The translations under genes and the position numbers were made by a program. Below are positions 1 to 10,729 of a stretch of 64,000 nucleotides of DNA, one piece after another; position 1 is the first letter of the stretch; every line of letters begins with the position of its first letter. Source of the stretch: Demequina sp. (GTDB taxonomy: Bacteria; Actinomycetota; Actinomycetes; Actinomycetales; Demequinaceae); NCBI GenBank assembly GCA_030148645.1, contig JASBTB010000014.1:22166-86165 (forward strand). The letters run 5' to 3'. Under the pieces are notes generated by a model. It was not told where the DNA came from and ran no database searches. It worked only from the letters and a program-made list of their open reading frames with translations.

Positions 1-2
1 CG

Positions 3-725
3 GTGGTGTCCGAGGCATGGGTGGACCACAGCCTTGGTGCAGCGATGGACCAGGTGCGCGAGGTCGTGTCCGTCGCCCACGCCGTGCGCAAGAAGGCGCA
101 GATTCGGGTGCGCCAACCGCTCGCGGCGCTCGACGTGGCGGTGGGCTCCCCGGAGGAGTTGGCAACCTACGCCGACCTCATCGCCGCCGAACTCAACATC
201 AAGGACGTGCGCCTGCTGACCGTCGATGAGTTCACGGCCGCAAACCTCGTCGAGCGGCGCCTTACCGTCAACGCCCGCGCGGCCGGCCCGCGCATCGGCA
301 AATCCGTTCAGGACGCCATCAAGGGTTCCAAGACGGGCGACTGGTCCGAGGCCGACGGCGTGGTCACGTCCGGCGGCGTCGTCCTCGAGGCGCCCGAGTA
401 CGAGCTCGCCACCGTCATCGGTGGTCAGACGGACGACGCCGTGGCGGCGGCGGTGCTACCCTCCGGCGGCTTCGTGGCGCTCGACACGGCGCTCACCCCG
501 GAATTGGAAGGCGAGGGCTATGCGCGCGACCTGATCCGCTCGATCCAGGACACGCGCAAGGCGGCGGGTCTCCATGTGGGCGACCGCATCGCGCTGACGC
601 TCACGGTGCCCGAAGATCGGGTTGCCGCTGTGGAAAGACACCGCGACCTCATCGCGGCAGAGGTGCTGGCCACGGTGTGCGAGGTGTCGGCTGGCGAGGA
701 GGCGATCGTGGTGGCGCGCACGTAA
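3..725 (+). CDS. ileS: Isoleucyl-tRNA synthetase, C-terminal part (truncated by window start)
   Basis: Protein matches the IleS C-terminal anticodon-binding/DUF5915 region (VRKKAQIRVRQPLAAL, EGYARDLIRSIQDTRKAAGLHVGDRI). Confidence 0.88.
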   Translation: MVSEAWVDHSLGAAMDQVREVVSVAHAVRKKAQIRVRQPLAALDVAVGSPEELATYADLIAAELNIKDVRLLTVDEFTAANLVERRLTVNARAAGPRIGKSVQDAIKGSKTGDWSEADGVVTSGGVVLEAPEYELATVIGGQTDDAVAAAVLPSGGFVALDTALTPELEGEGYARDLIRSIQDTRKAAGLHVGDRIALTLTVPEDRVAAVERHRDLIAAEVLATVCEVSAGEEAIVVART

Positions 726-1023
726 TGGACCACATGATCTTTCGCGGTGTCGGTGCAGCGCTGCCCGTCGTTTCGCGCCACTTCCGCGTTCGTACCGGTC
801 TCAACGCACGGTGGGGCGGCTCAGGGCGACAGTGGGCCGGCGTGAGGCACCATGCCGGTCGCTGCACATCTCCGACACCTGTGCACGAGGGGTCTATGCT
901 CATGCGTCTACGTTCCCTACCCTCATCGTCACGGGCGCAGGTGTCGCGGGCCGGATCGCACGGACCGGATTGCGGCGGCGGGGCACAGGGCGCGCGCTGC
1001 GACCACGACTGAAAGGAGTCCTC

Positions 1024-1974
1024 GTGAATCCCCATCCGCGTCGCCACAGCGCAGCGCCGTCCACGCCGGTCACGTACCCGACGCTTGAGGAGGTGGTGGG
1101 TGCCACACCCCTGGTGCGCTTGCAACGGCTCGCGCCAGCCAATGGGAGCGTCGTCTTGGCAAAACTCGAGGGCAATAATCCCGCGGGATCCGTCAAGGAC
1201 AGACCCGCCTTTGGCATGCTGGCCGACGCAGAGCAGACCGGAAGGCTGCGACCGGGTGGAACGCTGGTGGAGGCGACGTCGGGCAACACCGGGATCGCCT
1301 TGGCCGCGGCGGCCGCGGCCAAGGACTATCGCATGGTCCTCGTCATGCCTGCCGGGTCGTCGCGCGAGCGGCTCGGGGCCATGCGCGCCTACGGGGCCGA
1401 GGTGATCGAGACGCCGCGCGAACTTGGCATGGAGCACGCCAGGGATGTTGCGCAGCAGTACGCGGCGGACCACGCAGCGTTGCGCCTCGACCAATTCGCG
1501 AACCCCGCGAACCCCGCCTCGCACTACGCCACGACAGGCGTCGAGATCTGGGAGCAGACGCGCGCAACCGTGACCCACGTGGTCAGCGCGATGGGCACCA
1601 CGGGTACAATCACGGGCGTGTCTCGGGTACTCAAAGAGAGATCCGACACCGTCGCAGTGGTGGGCGTTCAACCCGAAGAGGGTTCGCAAATCCCCGGCAT
1701 CCGAGCGTGGTCCCGCGAGTACCTTCCCTCGATTTACGACCCGACGCACATCGACGAGATTCGCCGAGTGAGCGCCGCCCGCGCCACGGAAATGACGCGC
1801 TCCCTCGCCGCGCGGGAGGGGCTTCTCGTGGGGATGAGTACCGGCGGGGCTGCAGCCATCGCACTCGATTTGGCTGGCGAGTTTCCCGGATCCACCGTCG
1901 TCTTCATCGCATGCGATCGGGGTGACCGCTACCTGTCGACGTCACTTTTCGACGACGCGGGGCCGACCACGTAG
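1024..1974 (+). CDS. cysM: PLP-dependent cysteine synthase (CysM/CysK family)
   Basis: GTG start after AAAGGAG; motifs GATPLVRLQRL, LEGNNPAGSVKDRP, EATSGNTGIALA, GTTGTITGVSRVLKE. Confidence 0.85.
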   Translation: MNPHPRRHSAAPSTPVTYPTLEEVVGATPLVRLQRLAPANGSVVLAKLEGNNPAGSVKDRPAFGMLADAEQTGRLRPGGTLVEATSGNTGIALAAAAAAKDYRMVLVMPAGSSRERLGAMRAYGAEVIETPRELGMEHARDVAQQYAADHAALRLDQFANPANPASHYATTGVEIWEQTRATVTHVVSAMGTTGTITGVSRVLKERSDTVAVVGVQPEEGSQIPGIRAWSREYLPSIYDPTHIDEIRRVSAARATEMTRSLAAREGLLVGMSTGGAAAIALDLAGEFPGSTVVFIACDRGDRYLSTSLFDDAGPTT

Positions 1975-2112
1975 TCGCCGTGGGCTTCCTACTGGGGTGT
2001 GGTCGCCCAGGCCTAGCGTGCGACGGTGCACGCGGCACGGGTCACGACGCGGCGTCGATGCTACTCGTCGCAGCGTTACCGTGACCCGGTGGCGCATGGG
2101 AGAGTAGTGACC

Positions 2113-3507
2113 ATGAGCGAAGCCGAACTCGGCGGCCTCGGCCTCGAACAGGCCGAGCGCGAAATCTACGCCCAGATTCTGTCCCGTAACCCGGAACACG
2201 ACTTCGAGCCCACCCTCGAGCGTGTTCTTGAGGCATGCACCCTGCTGGGCGACCCCCAGCATGCTTACAAGGTCGTTCATCTGACAGGCACCAATGGCAA
2301 GACCTCGACGGCGCGGATGACGGAGTCGCTCGTGCGCGCGCACGGGCTGCGCACCGGGCTATTCACGTCACCGCACCTCAGTTCGGTGCGCGAACGCATC
2401 GCGATCGATGGCGAACCGATCAGCCAAGAGGCCTTCGTGCGCTTGTGGTCGGAGGTGGCCCCGTTCATCCGGATCGTCGACGCGCGATCCGCAGATGCGG
2501 GCGGCCCACGCATGAGTTTCTTCGAGGTGTTGACGGTGCTCGCCTTCGCGGCCTTTGCCGACGCCCCGGTGGACGTCGCCGTGATCGAGGTGGGCATGGG
2601 CGGAATCTGGGACGCCACCAACGTCGCCGACGCCGACGTTGCGGTCATCGGGCCCATCGCGCTCGACCATGAACGGTGGTTGGGTGCCTCGCTGGCAGAG
2701 ATCGCGGCCGAGAAGGCTGGCATTGTGAAGCCGAACTCGGTGGCAGTCGTCGCGGAGCAGGCGCACGTTGCGATGGAAATCGTCGCGGCCACGCTGCCGC
2801 AAGCGCGCGCCGTGATCCGCGAGGGCGAGGATCTTGAGGTGGTGGACCGCGCCGCCGCGGTCGGCGGGCAACTGCTGACCGTGCGCACCCCGGCCGCGAC
2901 GTACGAGGGAGTGTACGTGCCGCTCCTTGGCGCTCACCAGGCGCGCAACGCCAGCATGGCGCTCGCCGCAGTAGAGGCGCTGCTGGCAGACGGAGGCGAG
3001 TTGCAGTCGCTCGCGGGGGACACTGTCGAGGCCGGATTCGCCGCCGTGACGTCGCCTGGCCGACTCGAGATTGTGCGCACCTCGCCCACGATTGTGGTGG
3101 ACGCCGCGCACAATCCACACGGCATCGGCGCGCTTGTCGAGGCCATGGAAGAGTCATTCGCCTTCTCCACCCTCGTGGGGGTGGTGGCCGTGCTCGACGA
3201 CAAGGACGCCGACGGAATCCTTGCGGGCCTCGATTCGCTCCTGGACAGCGTGGTCGTGACCAGGTCGAGTTCCCCACGGGCCATCGATCCCGAGGAACTT
3301 GCGCGCGTGGCCGCGACGCACTTTGGCGAGCACCGCGTGGTGACTGCCGCCGACGTGCCGAGCGCGCTCGACGCCGCTGTGCAGCGAGCGGAGCGCGACG
3401 ACGACATGGGCGGGGGAGTCCTGGTGGTGGGCTCGATCACCTTGGTGGCCGACGCCAGAGTGCTGTTGGGCGTGGACTCGTTGCCGCGCCACGGTGCGCG
3501 CTCATGA
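2113..3507 (+). CDS. folC: Bifunctional folylpolyglutamate/dihydrofolate synthase
   Basis: Mur-ligase motifs HLTGTNGKTSTARM, FTSPHL, EVGMGGIWDATN, VVDAAHNPHG. Confidence 0.9.
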   Translation: MSEAELGGLGLEQAEREIYAQILSRNPEHDFEPTLERVLEACTLLGDPQHAYKVVHLTGTNGKTSTARMTESLVRAHGLRTGLFTSPHLSSVRERIAIDGEPISQEAFVRLWSEVAPFIRIVDARSADAGGPRMSFFEVLTVLAFAAFADAPVDVAVIEVGMGGIWDATNVADADVAVIGPIALDHERWLGASLAEIAAEKAGIVKPNSVAVVAEQAHVAMEIVAATLPQARAVIREGEDLEVVDRAAAVGGQLLTVRTPAATYEGVYVPLLGAHQARNASMALAAVEALLADGGELQSLAGDTVEAGFAAVTSPGRLEIVRTSPTIVVDAAHNPHGIGALVEAMEESFAFSTLVGVVAVLDDKDADGILAGLDSLLDSVVVTRSSSPRAIDPEELARVAATHFGEHRVVTAADVPSALDAAVQRAERDDDMGGGVLVVGSITLVADARVLLGVDSLPRHGARS

Positions 3508-3911
3508 CCCACGGCGAGGTGCCCCGTAGGCAGCGACCGGCACTTGTGGTCTTCACGCAGACCACACTGCTACTTGAGTCGCTCGCGACCTTCTTCGCTA
3601 TGCTCGTCACGTGGGGCCTTGGTCGCGCAAGCGTGGTCGATGTGTCCACCGGGGCGGTATGGGTGGCCGGATCTGCGCTCGCCGCCGCCTTCGCCTTCGC
3701 CTCGGGTCGAGCCAACACACGATGGGGCCGGATTCTGGGTTGGGTCCTGCATATCCCCCTCGTCGCGGGAGGGCTGTGGGTACCCGCGATCGCGTTCGTG
3801 GGCCTCATGTTCTTAGGGCTCTATGCGCTCGGCGTGCGGCTCGGTGCGCGGATCGACAAGGAACGGGCCCAGCACGCCGCTGGCGACGGCGTGCAGGGAG
3901 GAACGACGTGA
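3504..3911 (+). CDS. DUF4233-like small membrane protein
   Basis: ATGA overlap with folC; hydrophobic helices; typical actinobacterial position after folC. Confidence 0.6.
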   Translation: MTHGEVPRRQRPALVVFTQTTLLLESLATFFAMLVTWGLGRASVVDVSTGAVWVAGSALAAAFAFASGRANTRWGRILGWVLHIPLVAGGLWVPAIAFVGLMFLGLYALGVRLGARIDKERAQHAAGDGVQGGTT

Positions 3912-4387
3912 GCGGCTTTCTCGCTCGCATGGCAGTGGCGTTTGCTGTCGCCGCTGTGGGGCTCAGCATGGTCTTCTACTCGTTTGAGCGCCTGTCGTTG
4001 ATCCAATTGGCCCACACCCTTGACCAAGGTGACGGCCGCTCTCCCGCTACCGTGCAGATGTCCCTGTTCGTCGGCCTGGCGCTCCTCAACCTTGCCGCGT
4101 TCTTCGCACTGTTTCAGTGGGCGCACTTCTTAAGAGAATTCCCCAGGACTCCGCAGGCGCCCGTGTGGCTCCTGGTCGGGTTGCTCTTGCTCGGCGGAGG
4201 TGCCATGGTGTGGGCCCTGGCCACACATGCTAGTTGGTTGCGTACGCTGGACGAGGCGCCGCTGAGCGTTCACTGGGGCTACATCGTCTGGCAAGTGGTG
4301 GCCGCCATGCTGGTACTCATGCCGCTCGTGTTGTTGGGCGCGCGATGGTCGCCCGGCTACAAGCACCAGCCGAACCCAGCGCTGTAG
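3908..4387 (+). CDS. Hypothetical integral membrane protein
   Basis: In-frame GTG start overlapping the upstream stop; several hydrophobic segments. Confidence 0.5.
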   Translation: MSGFLARMAVAFAVAAVGLSMVFYSFERLSLIQLAHTLDQGDGRSPATVQMSLFVGLALLNLAAFFALFQWAHFLREFPRTPQAPVWLLVGLLLLGGGAMVWALATHASWLRTLDEAPLSVHWGYIVWQVVAAMLVLMPLVLLGARWSPGYKHQPNPAL

Positions 4388-4405
4388 GCGCGGACTCGCC
4401 GGAAG

Positions 4406-4957
4406 TCAGACGGTGAGCGCCGCGTGGACCTCGTAGTCCGCCAGCACATCGCGACCGGGCAATGCGGTGATCTCCATGAGGAAGGCGAAAGATACCGACG
4501 CGGCTCCCGCTCGGGTCAACAGGTCGGCGACCGCGCCAGCGGTGCCTCCCGTGGCCAACACGTCATCGATCACGAGGACTCGTTTGCCGTCGATCCCGTC
4601 GGGATTGAAAGTGAGTTCAGATGTGCCATACTCGATCGTCGCGTCGGCCTCAAGCAACTCTCCTGGCAGTTTGCCCTTTTTGCGCACCATCGTGAGACCC
4701 ACGCCCAGATCCTGCGCAATCACGGGCGCAAAGATAAATCCGCGCGCATCACCACCCGCGACGAGGTCGACGCCCTCGCCGGATGGTGGGGTCAGGGCGT
4801 CGCATGCGGCGCGGAAACGCTCGGGGCTCGCCAGGATTGGCGCGATGTCGTAGAAAAGGATGCCCTCCACCGGAAAGTCGGGGTACATGGCGAAATCGTC
4901 GAGCGTGATTATGGAGCCATCCTGGCCGAGCCGGGAACCCGTTAGGCTCGCGTGCAT
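4406..4957 (-). CDS. apt: Adenine phosphoribosyltransferase
   Basis: YPDFPVEGILFYDIAPIL and PRPP motif VLVIDDVLATGGTAGA. Confidence 0.88.
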   Translation of the reverse strand: MHASLTGSRLGQDGSIITLDDFAMYPDFPVEGILFYDIAPILASPERFRAACDALTPPSGEGVDLVAGGDARGFIFAPVIAQDLGVGLTMVRKKGKLPGELLEADATIEYGTSELTFNPDGIDGKRVLVIDDVLATGGTAGAVADLLTRAGAASVSFAFLMEITALPGRDVLADYEVHAALTV

Positions 4958-5375
4958 GACAGAACGCACCCTGATTCTTGTGAAGCCTGACGGCGTGAAG
5001 CGCGGCCTGGCAGGGGAGATCCTGCGCCGCATCGAAGCGAAGGGCTACACGCTCGTTGCGGTCCACTTGCGCACGGCCACCGAGGATGTGCTGGCCAGGC
5101 ACTACGCTGAGCACGTCGGTAAGCCGTTCTACGAGCCGCTCGTCGAATTCATGATGTCCGGACCGTCCCTCGCCGTCATCGCAGAAGGCGACCGTGTGAT
5201 CGAAGGCTTCCGCGCGCTCGCGGGCCCCACGGACCCCACGACGGCGCCACCGGGGACGATTCGCGGGGACCTTGGCCGGCAGTGGCCGACCACGGTGTTG
5301 CAGAACCTGGTGCACGGGTCGGATAGTTCGGCAAGCGCCGAGTTTGAGATCGGTGTGTGGTTTCCTTCCCTGTAG
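4956..5375 (+). CDS. ndk: Nucleoside diphosphate kinase
   Basis: MTERTLILVKPDGVKRGL, VGKPFYEPLVEFMMSGP, DLGRQWPTTVLQNLVHGSDS. Confidence 0.93.
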   Translation: MTERTLILVKPDGVKRGLAGEILRRIEAKGYTLVAVHLRTATEDVLARHYAEHVGKPFYEPLVEFMMSGPSLAVIAEGDRVIEGFRALAGPTDPTTAPPGTIRGDLGRQWPTTVLQNLVHGSDSSASAEFEIGVWFPSL

Positions 5376-5460
5376 GGACGATGTCGGTGGCCGCGGGCCG
5401 CAGCGCACCGGCGCTGTGGCGGTCGTCACTGGTGCGGTCGCCCTTCACTAGGCTTAGCCC

Positions 5461-8400
5461 GTGCATCTGAAGACGCTGACGCTGAGGGGATTCAAGTCCT
5501 TTGCCTCGGCGACAACTCTGGAGTTCGAGACCGGCATCACCTGCGTCGTGGGTCCCAACGGGTCCGGAAAATCCAACGTGGTGGACGCCCTCGCGTGGGT
5601 CATGGGCGAGCAGGGCGCGAAGACGCTGCGGGGCGCAAACATGGCCGACGTCATCTTCGCAGGCACATCGGGACGCCCGCCGTTGGGCCGCGCAGAGGTA
5701 TCGCTGACCATCGACAACGCCGATGGTGCGCTGCCCATCGAGTACTCGGAGGTGACGATCACCCGCACCCTGTTCCGTTCGGGCGGCTCCGAGTACGCGA
5801 TCAACGGATCGTCGTGCAGGCTGCTCGATATCCAGGATCTGCTGTCCGACTCCGGCCTGGGTCGGGAGATGCACGTGATCGTCGGCCAGGGGCAACTCGA
5901 TGCCGTGTTGCGCGCCACCCCGGAGGAACGCAGACACTTCATCGAGGAGGCGGCTGGCATCCTCAAGCATCGGCGGCGCAAAGACAAAGCATTGCGCAAA
6001 CTCGATGCGATGCAAGGCAATGTGACCCGCATTCAGGACCTCACGGCCGAGATTCGCCGCCAATTGGGGCCGCTGGGCAGGCAGGCCGAGGTGGCACGTC
6101 AGGCACAAACCATTCAATCTCGCGTGCGCGATGCCACCGCGCGGCTGCTTGCCGACGACATCGCCACCCTGGCCGCGGCGATGGCCGAGGAACGGGCCGA
6201 CGAGTCGGCCCTGGCGCAGCGCCGGGCTCAGGTGGAGCAGGCGCTCGCGCAGCACCGCAGCACCCTCGCGGAACTGGAGCGCGCGTCGGCCGAGGCGACG
6301 CCCGCGCTGACGCGCGCCAACGACACGTTCTACCGGCTGTCATCGATCCGCGAACGGCTACGAAACTTGGGTGAGCTCGCGCAGGAGCGGGTCCGGGTGC
6401 TCGGCTCGTCCACGGACTCGACGCCGCCCACTGACCTGGTCGATCTCGCCGAGCAACTGGAGCGGGCGCACGCCGCACATGAGGAACTCGACGCGCAGGT
6501 GCGCGACGCCGCCGAGGCTCTCGACAGGGCACAGGTCGCGCGCAGCGAGGCGGAGCGCACCGCCGAGACCTCCGAGCACCATCTCGCCACCTTGTTGCGT
6601 TCCGTGGCCGACCGTCGCGAGGGCGTCGCTCGGCTTGCGGGGGATGTGGCGGCGAGACGGTCGCGGATCGAAGCCATGGAGGCCGAGATCGGCCGCCTGC
6701 GAGAGGCCCAAGCGCACGCGGACAAGCGTGCCCACGAGGCGACGACCGAGTTTCAGCGCCTGGAGACCACCGTCGCCGATGTCGAGCGCGGCGAGGAGGA
6801 TCTCGACCTGGCGCATGAGGGCGCCGTGGAGGCGTGGGACGCCGCCAAGGAGCACCTGGAGGACGTGAAGCAGCGGCTGCGCGAGGCGCAGCGGCAACGG
6901 GACACGTGGTCGGCGAAGGTGGAGGCGCTCAGCCTGTCGCTCGTACGCAAGGACGGGCTAGGCGAACTCCTTGCGGCGGGTGTCAGATCCGTGCGGGGCA
7001 CCGTCGCTTCTGTTATCGAAGTTACCGACGGCGCGCAGGACGCGATCGCGGCCGCGTTGGGGCCCCTCGCGGAGGCCGCCGCCGTCAATTCGGTCGGAGA
7101 CGCGGTCGACGCGATCCGCTGGCTACGCGACGAGGACGCCGGGCGTGCGCGTTTTGTGGTGGCGGATGCCGACGCCCCGGTGATCAACCCACGCATCGAC
7201 TTGCCCGTAGGTGTGCAGTGGGCCTCCGAGTTCATTTCGGGCTCGGATGCGTTTGCGACGACGGTGCGGTCCCTGGTGTCGGGCGTGGCGGTCGTGGAGG
7301 ACCTCGCGGCCGCGCGTTCATTGGTGATGGCACATCGGGATGTGGCGGCCGTGACAAGGCGTGGTGACCTGCTTGGCTCGCGTACCGCGTCCGGTGGCGC
7401 GGGGGGTGCCCCCAGCATCATGCACCTACAGGCCGCGTACGACGACGCCTGCGCTGGGCGCGATCGGGCGGCCCGCCTCATCGAGGAGGCACTGTTCGAG
7501 CAGCGCACGGCCGCGGAGGCCGAGGCTCAGGCACGGGAGGGGCACGATGCCACGCTCGGTCGGCTGAATGAGTCGGATGCCCGCATGGCCGCGGTTGCGG
7601 AGCAACTGGGCCACCTGTCCGCCACCGCGCGGTCGGCCCGCGCGGATGCGGCACGGCTTGCCTCGCAGGTGGAGCAGGCGAGCGCGCGCATCGCGCGCGA
7701 CGAGGAGGAGCTTGCCGCCCTGGTGCAAAGGCTGGACGCCGCGCAGGCCGAGCCCGAGCAGACTGAGGCGGACACGGCCGCCGCTCAGCGCCAACGCGAT
7801 GCCGATGCGGCGGCGGCCCAGCAGGCGCGCGCCAACGAGATGGAGGCGCGCCTCGCGCTGCGCACCGGTGAGGAGCGTTCACGAGCTCTGGTGGCCAGGG
7901 CGGAGAGCCTCGAGCGCACGGTGTCCGCGGAGCGGGACGCGCGGGCGAGGGCTCAGGAGGCCGCTCAGCGGCGGGAGCGCCAGGCGAAAGCGGCGCGCGA
8001 GGTCATTGCCGGGGTCCAGGCCACGATGCCGTACATGGACACGGCCGTCGCGAAGGCGGACGACGCTCGCGCACAGGTTGAGGCCACCCGCGCGCAACGT
8101 ACGGCGTCGCTTTCCGAGGTGCGCATCCAGGTCGACCAACTCACTGGCGAGCACGCGCGGCTGACGGACGAGTCGCATCGCGACGAGGTGGCGCGCGCTC
8201 AGCAACAGGTACGCCTGGAGCAGTTGCAGGTGCGTGCCGTTGACGAGTTGGGTCTCGACCCGGAACAACTCGTCGCCGAGTTTGGTCCGCATCACGACGT
8301 GCCTGTTGTCAGCGACGCGGGTGACGAGGAGTTCGAGCCGTTTGTGCGCGAGGTCGTCGAGAAGCGGCTGCGTGCCGCGCAGCGTGCCATGGGGCAACTG

Positions 8401-9000
8401 GGACGCGTCAACCCCCTTGCGCTCGAGGAATTTGCGGCGCTGGAGGAGCGTCACAAGTTTCTTCAGGACCAGCTGGCCGACATCAAGTCCTCGCGCGAGG
8501 ACCTCCTGGCCATCGTCACGGAGATCGATCAGCGGGTTGAGAAGATCTTCGGCGAGGCCTTCGCCGACACGGCCACACAGTTCGAGCGCATTTTTCCGCG
8601 GCTGTTCCCGGGCGGCGAAGGCAGACTCGTGCTCACGGACCCGAAGAACATGCTGGAGACCGGCATCGAGGTGGAGGCGCGACCGGCTGGAAAGAAGGTC
8701 AAACGGCTCTCACTCCTGTCGGGTGGCGAACGCTCACTCACGGCGGTGGCGTTGTTGGTGTCGATCTTCAAGGCACGCCCCAGCCCGTTCTACGTCATGG
8801 ACGAGGTGGAGGCGGCCCTGGACGACACCAACCTGGGCCGCCTGCTGGGTATCTTCAGGGAACTTCGCGACGATTCCCAATTGATCATCATCACCCACCA
8901 GAAGCGCACGATGGAGGTCGCGGACGCGCTGTATGGCATCACGATGCGCGGCGACGGGGTCACCACCGTGGTCAGTCAGCGCATGGAGGCCCACTCGTAG
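5461..9000 (+). CDS. smc: Chromosome segregation protein SMC
   Basis: MHLKTLTLRGFKSFA, VVGPNGSGKSNVVDA, coiled coil, hinge, LSGGERSLTAVALL, MDEVEAALDD. Confidence 0.97.
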   Translation: MHLKTLTLRGFKSFASATTLEFETGITCVVGPNGSGKSNVVDALAWVMGEQGAKTLRGANMADVIFAGTSGRPPLGRAEVSLTIDNADGALPIEYSEVTITRTLFRSGGSEYAINGSSCRLLDIQDLLSDSGLGREMHVIVGQGQLDAVLRATPEERRHFIEEAAGILKHRRRKDKALRKLDAMQGNVTRIQDLTAEIRRQLGPLGRQAEVARQAQTIQSRVRDATARLLADDIATLAAAMAEERADESALAQRRAQVEQALAQHRSTLAELERASAEATPALTRANDTFYRLSSIRERLRNLGELAQERVRVLGSSTDSTPPTDLVDLAEQLERAHAAHEELDAQVRDAAEALDRAQVARSEAERTAETSEHHLATLLRSVADRREGVARLAGDVAARRSRIEAMEAEIGRLREAQAHADKRAHEATTEFQRLETTVADVERGEEDLDLAHEGAVEAWDAAKEHLEDVKQRLREAQRQRDTWSAKVEALSLSLVRKDGLGELLAAGVRSVRGTVASVIEVTDGAQDAIAAALGPLAEAAAVNSVGDAVDAIRWLRDEDAGRARFVVADADAPVINPRIDLPVGVQWASEFISGSDAFATTVRSLVSGVAVVEDLAAARSLVMAHRDVAAVTRRGDLLGSRTASGGAGGAPSIMHLQAAYDDACAGRDRAARLIEEALFEQRTAAEAEAQAREGHDATLGRLNESDARMAAVAEQLGHLSATARSARADAARLASQVEQASARIARDEEELAALVQRLDAAQAEPEQTEADTAAAQRQRDADAAAAQQARANEMEARLALRTGEERSRALVARAESLERTVSAERDARARAQEAAQRRERQAKAAREVIAGVQATMPYMDTAVAKADDARAQVEATRAQRTASLSEVRIQVDQLTGEHARLTDESHRDEVARAQQQVRLEQLQVRAVDELGLDPEQLVAEFGPHHDVPVVSDAGDEEFEPFVREVVEKRLRAAQRAMGQLGRVNPLALEEFAALEERHKFLQDQLADIKSSREDLLAIVTEIDQRVEKIFGEAFADTATQFERIFPRLFPGGEGRLVLTDPKNMLETGIEVEARPAGKKVKRLSLLSGGERSLTAVALLVSIFKARPSPFYVMDEVEAALDDTNLGRLLGIFRELRDDSQLIIITHQKRTMEVADALYGITMRGDGVTTVVSQRMEAHS

Positions 9001-9126
9001 CGATCGGCGGGAACCTCGCCGTCCCCGATGCGTTGTACGTGGTGGACAGGTGGAGTGGGCCCGCGTGTCAGATCCTCTCAACGGCGAGGGTAGTATGTAC
9101 CAAATGTTCGGTATGGAGGGTCGCCG

Positions 9127-9411
9127 ATGTTGAGTTCCATGTTCACCGTGATCGCCTGGGCCGTCGCCGTGTCGTTCCTCGCCTTCATCCTCGCGTTCTT
9201 CTCCGAGGGTCGGGGCGCGCATCTCATGCGCGTCGCGCTCGGCCTTGCGCCACGCAAGCGTGGGCTCGAAGCGTTCGAAACCGTGCCGCGCGACGAAGGC
9301 GATTGGCGACTGCTGTCCGTACTGGAGCAGCCGCAACGCCAGTCCCGGCCAGCGCCGAACCTCTCGAATCGTGAGGACGATGCTGCGCGCCGCCCCGGCG
9401 CGCCCGTGTAG
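9127..9411 (+). CDS. Hypothetical protein with N-terminal membrane helix
   Basis: ORF between smc and ftsY with one N-terminal hydrophobic segment and GGAGG upstream. Confidence 0.45.
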   Translation: MLSSMFTVIAWAVAVSFLAFILAFFSEGRGAHLMRVALGLAPRKRGLEAFETVPRDEGDWRLLSVLEQPQRQSRPAPNLSNREDDAARRPGAPV

Positions 9412-9444
9412 GTCTTCACTCCCTTCCTTTGGGACACTGAGGCC

Positions 9445-10575
9445 GTGGATGTCTCGTGGATACCTGGAAGCGCCGACGGCATCGTCGTCGGCATTGTCGC
9501 CCTCCTGGCCGTAGCGGGAGGCTGGTGGGGATGGCGGTCGCGCCGCCCCGGCCCCCCGGTGAACCGGCGTGGCGACGAAGCGACGGGTCAGACCGCGACC
9601 CTCGACCCCTCCGCAACCACGCCTGCCGCGGCGGACACTGCGGTGGATGCGCTTGCCGAGGTCCCCGAAGACCCGGCGGCGCGGTTCGCACGCCGGAGTT
9701 CGCGCGTCGGCGGTGCGTTCGGCGCCCGCATTGCCTTGTTCTTCGGCCGTGGCGACTATGACGACTCCGCGTGGGATGAGTTGGAGGAGGCGCTGCTGAC
9801 CGCCGACGTCGGAGCGACCATGACCGCGAAGATTCTCGTCGCGGTTCGTGCGCGCGTTCACGGGGGCCACTCCTCGCCGCGCGACGCGGTGCGCGAGGCG
9901 CTCATCGAGGCCATGGATCCCGACGCCGACCGGCGCCTCGACCTCGGCAGCCCCGGGTCGGGAGACCTGGCTCCCGTGCTGGTGGTGGGCGTCAACGGCG
10001 TCGGCAAAACCACCTCCGTCGGCAAACTCGCGCGAGTGCTGGTGGCCGACGGCTACTCGGTCCTGCTCGGTGCCGCAGACACGTTTCGCGCGGCCGCGGC
10101 CGACCAACTCGAGACGTGGGGTTCGCGCGTCGGCGTCGTCACGGTCCGAGCCGACAAGGATGGCGCGGACCCAGCGTCGGTTGCCTTCGAGGCAGCGCAC
10201 GCCGCACAGGAACACAGTGTCGACGTGCTGCTCGTCGACACGGCCGGTCGCCTGCAGAATAAGGCGGGTCTCATGGATCAGCTCGGCAAGGTGGCCCGCG
10301 TGGTCGAAAAGGTCGCTCCCGTGCGCGAGGCGCTGCTGGTACTCGATGCCACCACCGGCCAAAACGGGTTGGTTCAGGCCCGCGTATTCGCCGAGGCCGT
10401 ACCCCTGACGGGGGTGGTGCTCACCAAGATGGACGGCACGGCCAAGGGCGGAATCGTTCTTGCCGTCCAGAACTCGCTGGGCGTACCCGTGAAGTTCGTC
10501 GGCCTTGGCGAAGGAGTGGACGACCTGGCGCCGTTCGATGTCGAGGGCTTTGTCGACGGGCTTCTGGGTCCCTGA
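9445..10575 (+). CDS. ftsY: Signal recognition particle receptor FtsY
   Basis: VVGVNGVGKTTSVGKLA, LLVDTAGRLQNKAGLMDQL, TKMDGTAKGG. Confidence 0.95.
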   Translation: MDVSWIPGSADGIVVGIVALLAVAGGWWGWRSRRPGPPVNRRGDEATGQTATLDPSATTPAAADTAVDALAEVPEDPAARFARRSSRVGGAFGARIALFFGRGDYDDSAWDELEEALLTADVGATMTAKILVAVRARVHGGHSSPRDAVREALIEAMDPDADRRLDLGSPGSGDLAPVLVVGVNGVGKTTSVGKLARVLVADGYSVLLGAADTFRAAAADQLETWGSRVGVVTVRADKDGADPASVAFEAAHAAQEHSVDVLLVDTAGRLQNKAGLMDQLGKVARVVEKVAPVREALLVLDATTGQNGLVQARVFAEAVPLTGVVLTKMDGTAKGGIVLAVQNSLGVPVKFVGLGEGVDDLAPFDVEGFVDGLLGP

Positions 10576-10729
10576 ACCACACGTCAACCCCGCAGACGCT
10601 GCGTTGTCATCCGCGCGTGAATCGGCGGGGTAGGGGGCGCCGCAGCAGCGCGCAATCGCGGCGACCTTGGTGAGGACGACCATCGCTACACGCTCGCCGC
10701 AACATGGCTTTTACCTACCCCGCCGTTTC

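Noticed and set aside
5176-6255. 359-aa minus-strand ORF over ndk/smc
   Set aside because: Antisense shadow of smc with no recognisable motif.
8734-10683. 649-aa minus-strand ORF opposite smc/ftsY
   Set aside because: Overlaps two well-supported genes on the other strand; typical GC-rich frame shadow.
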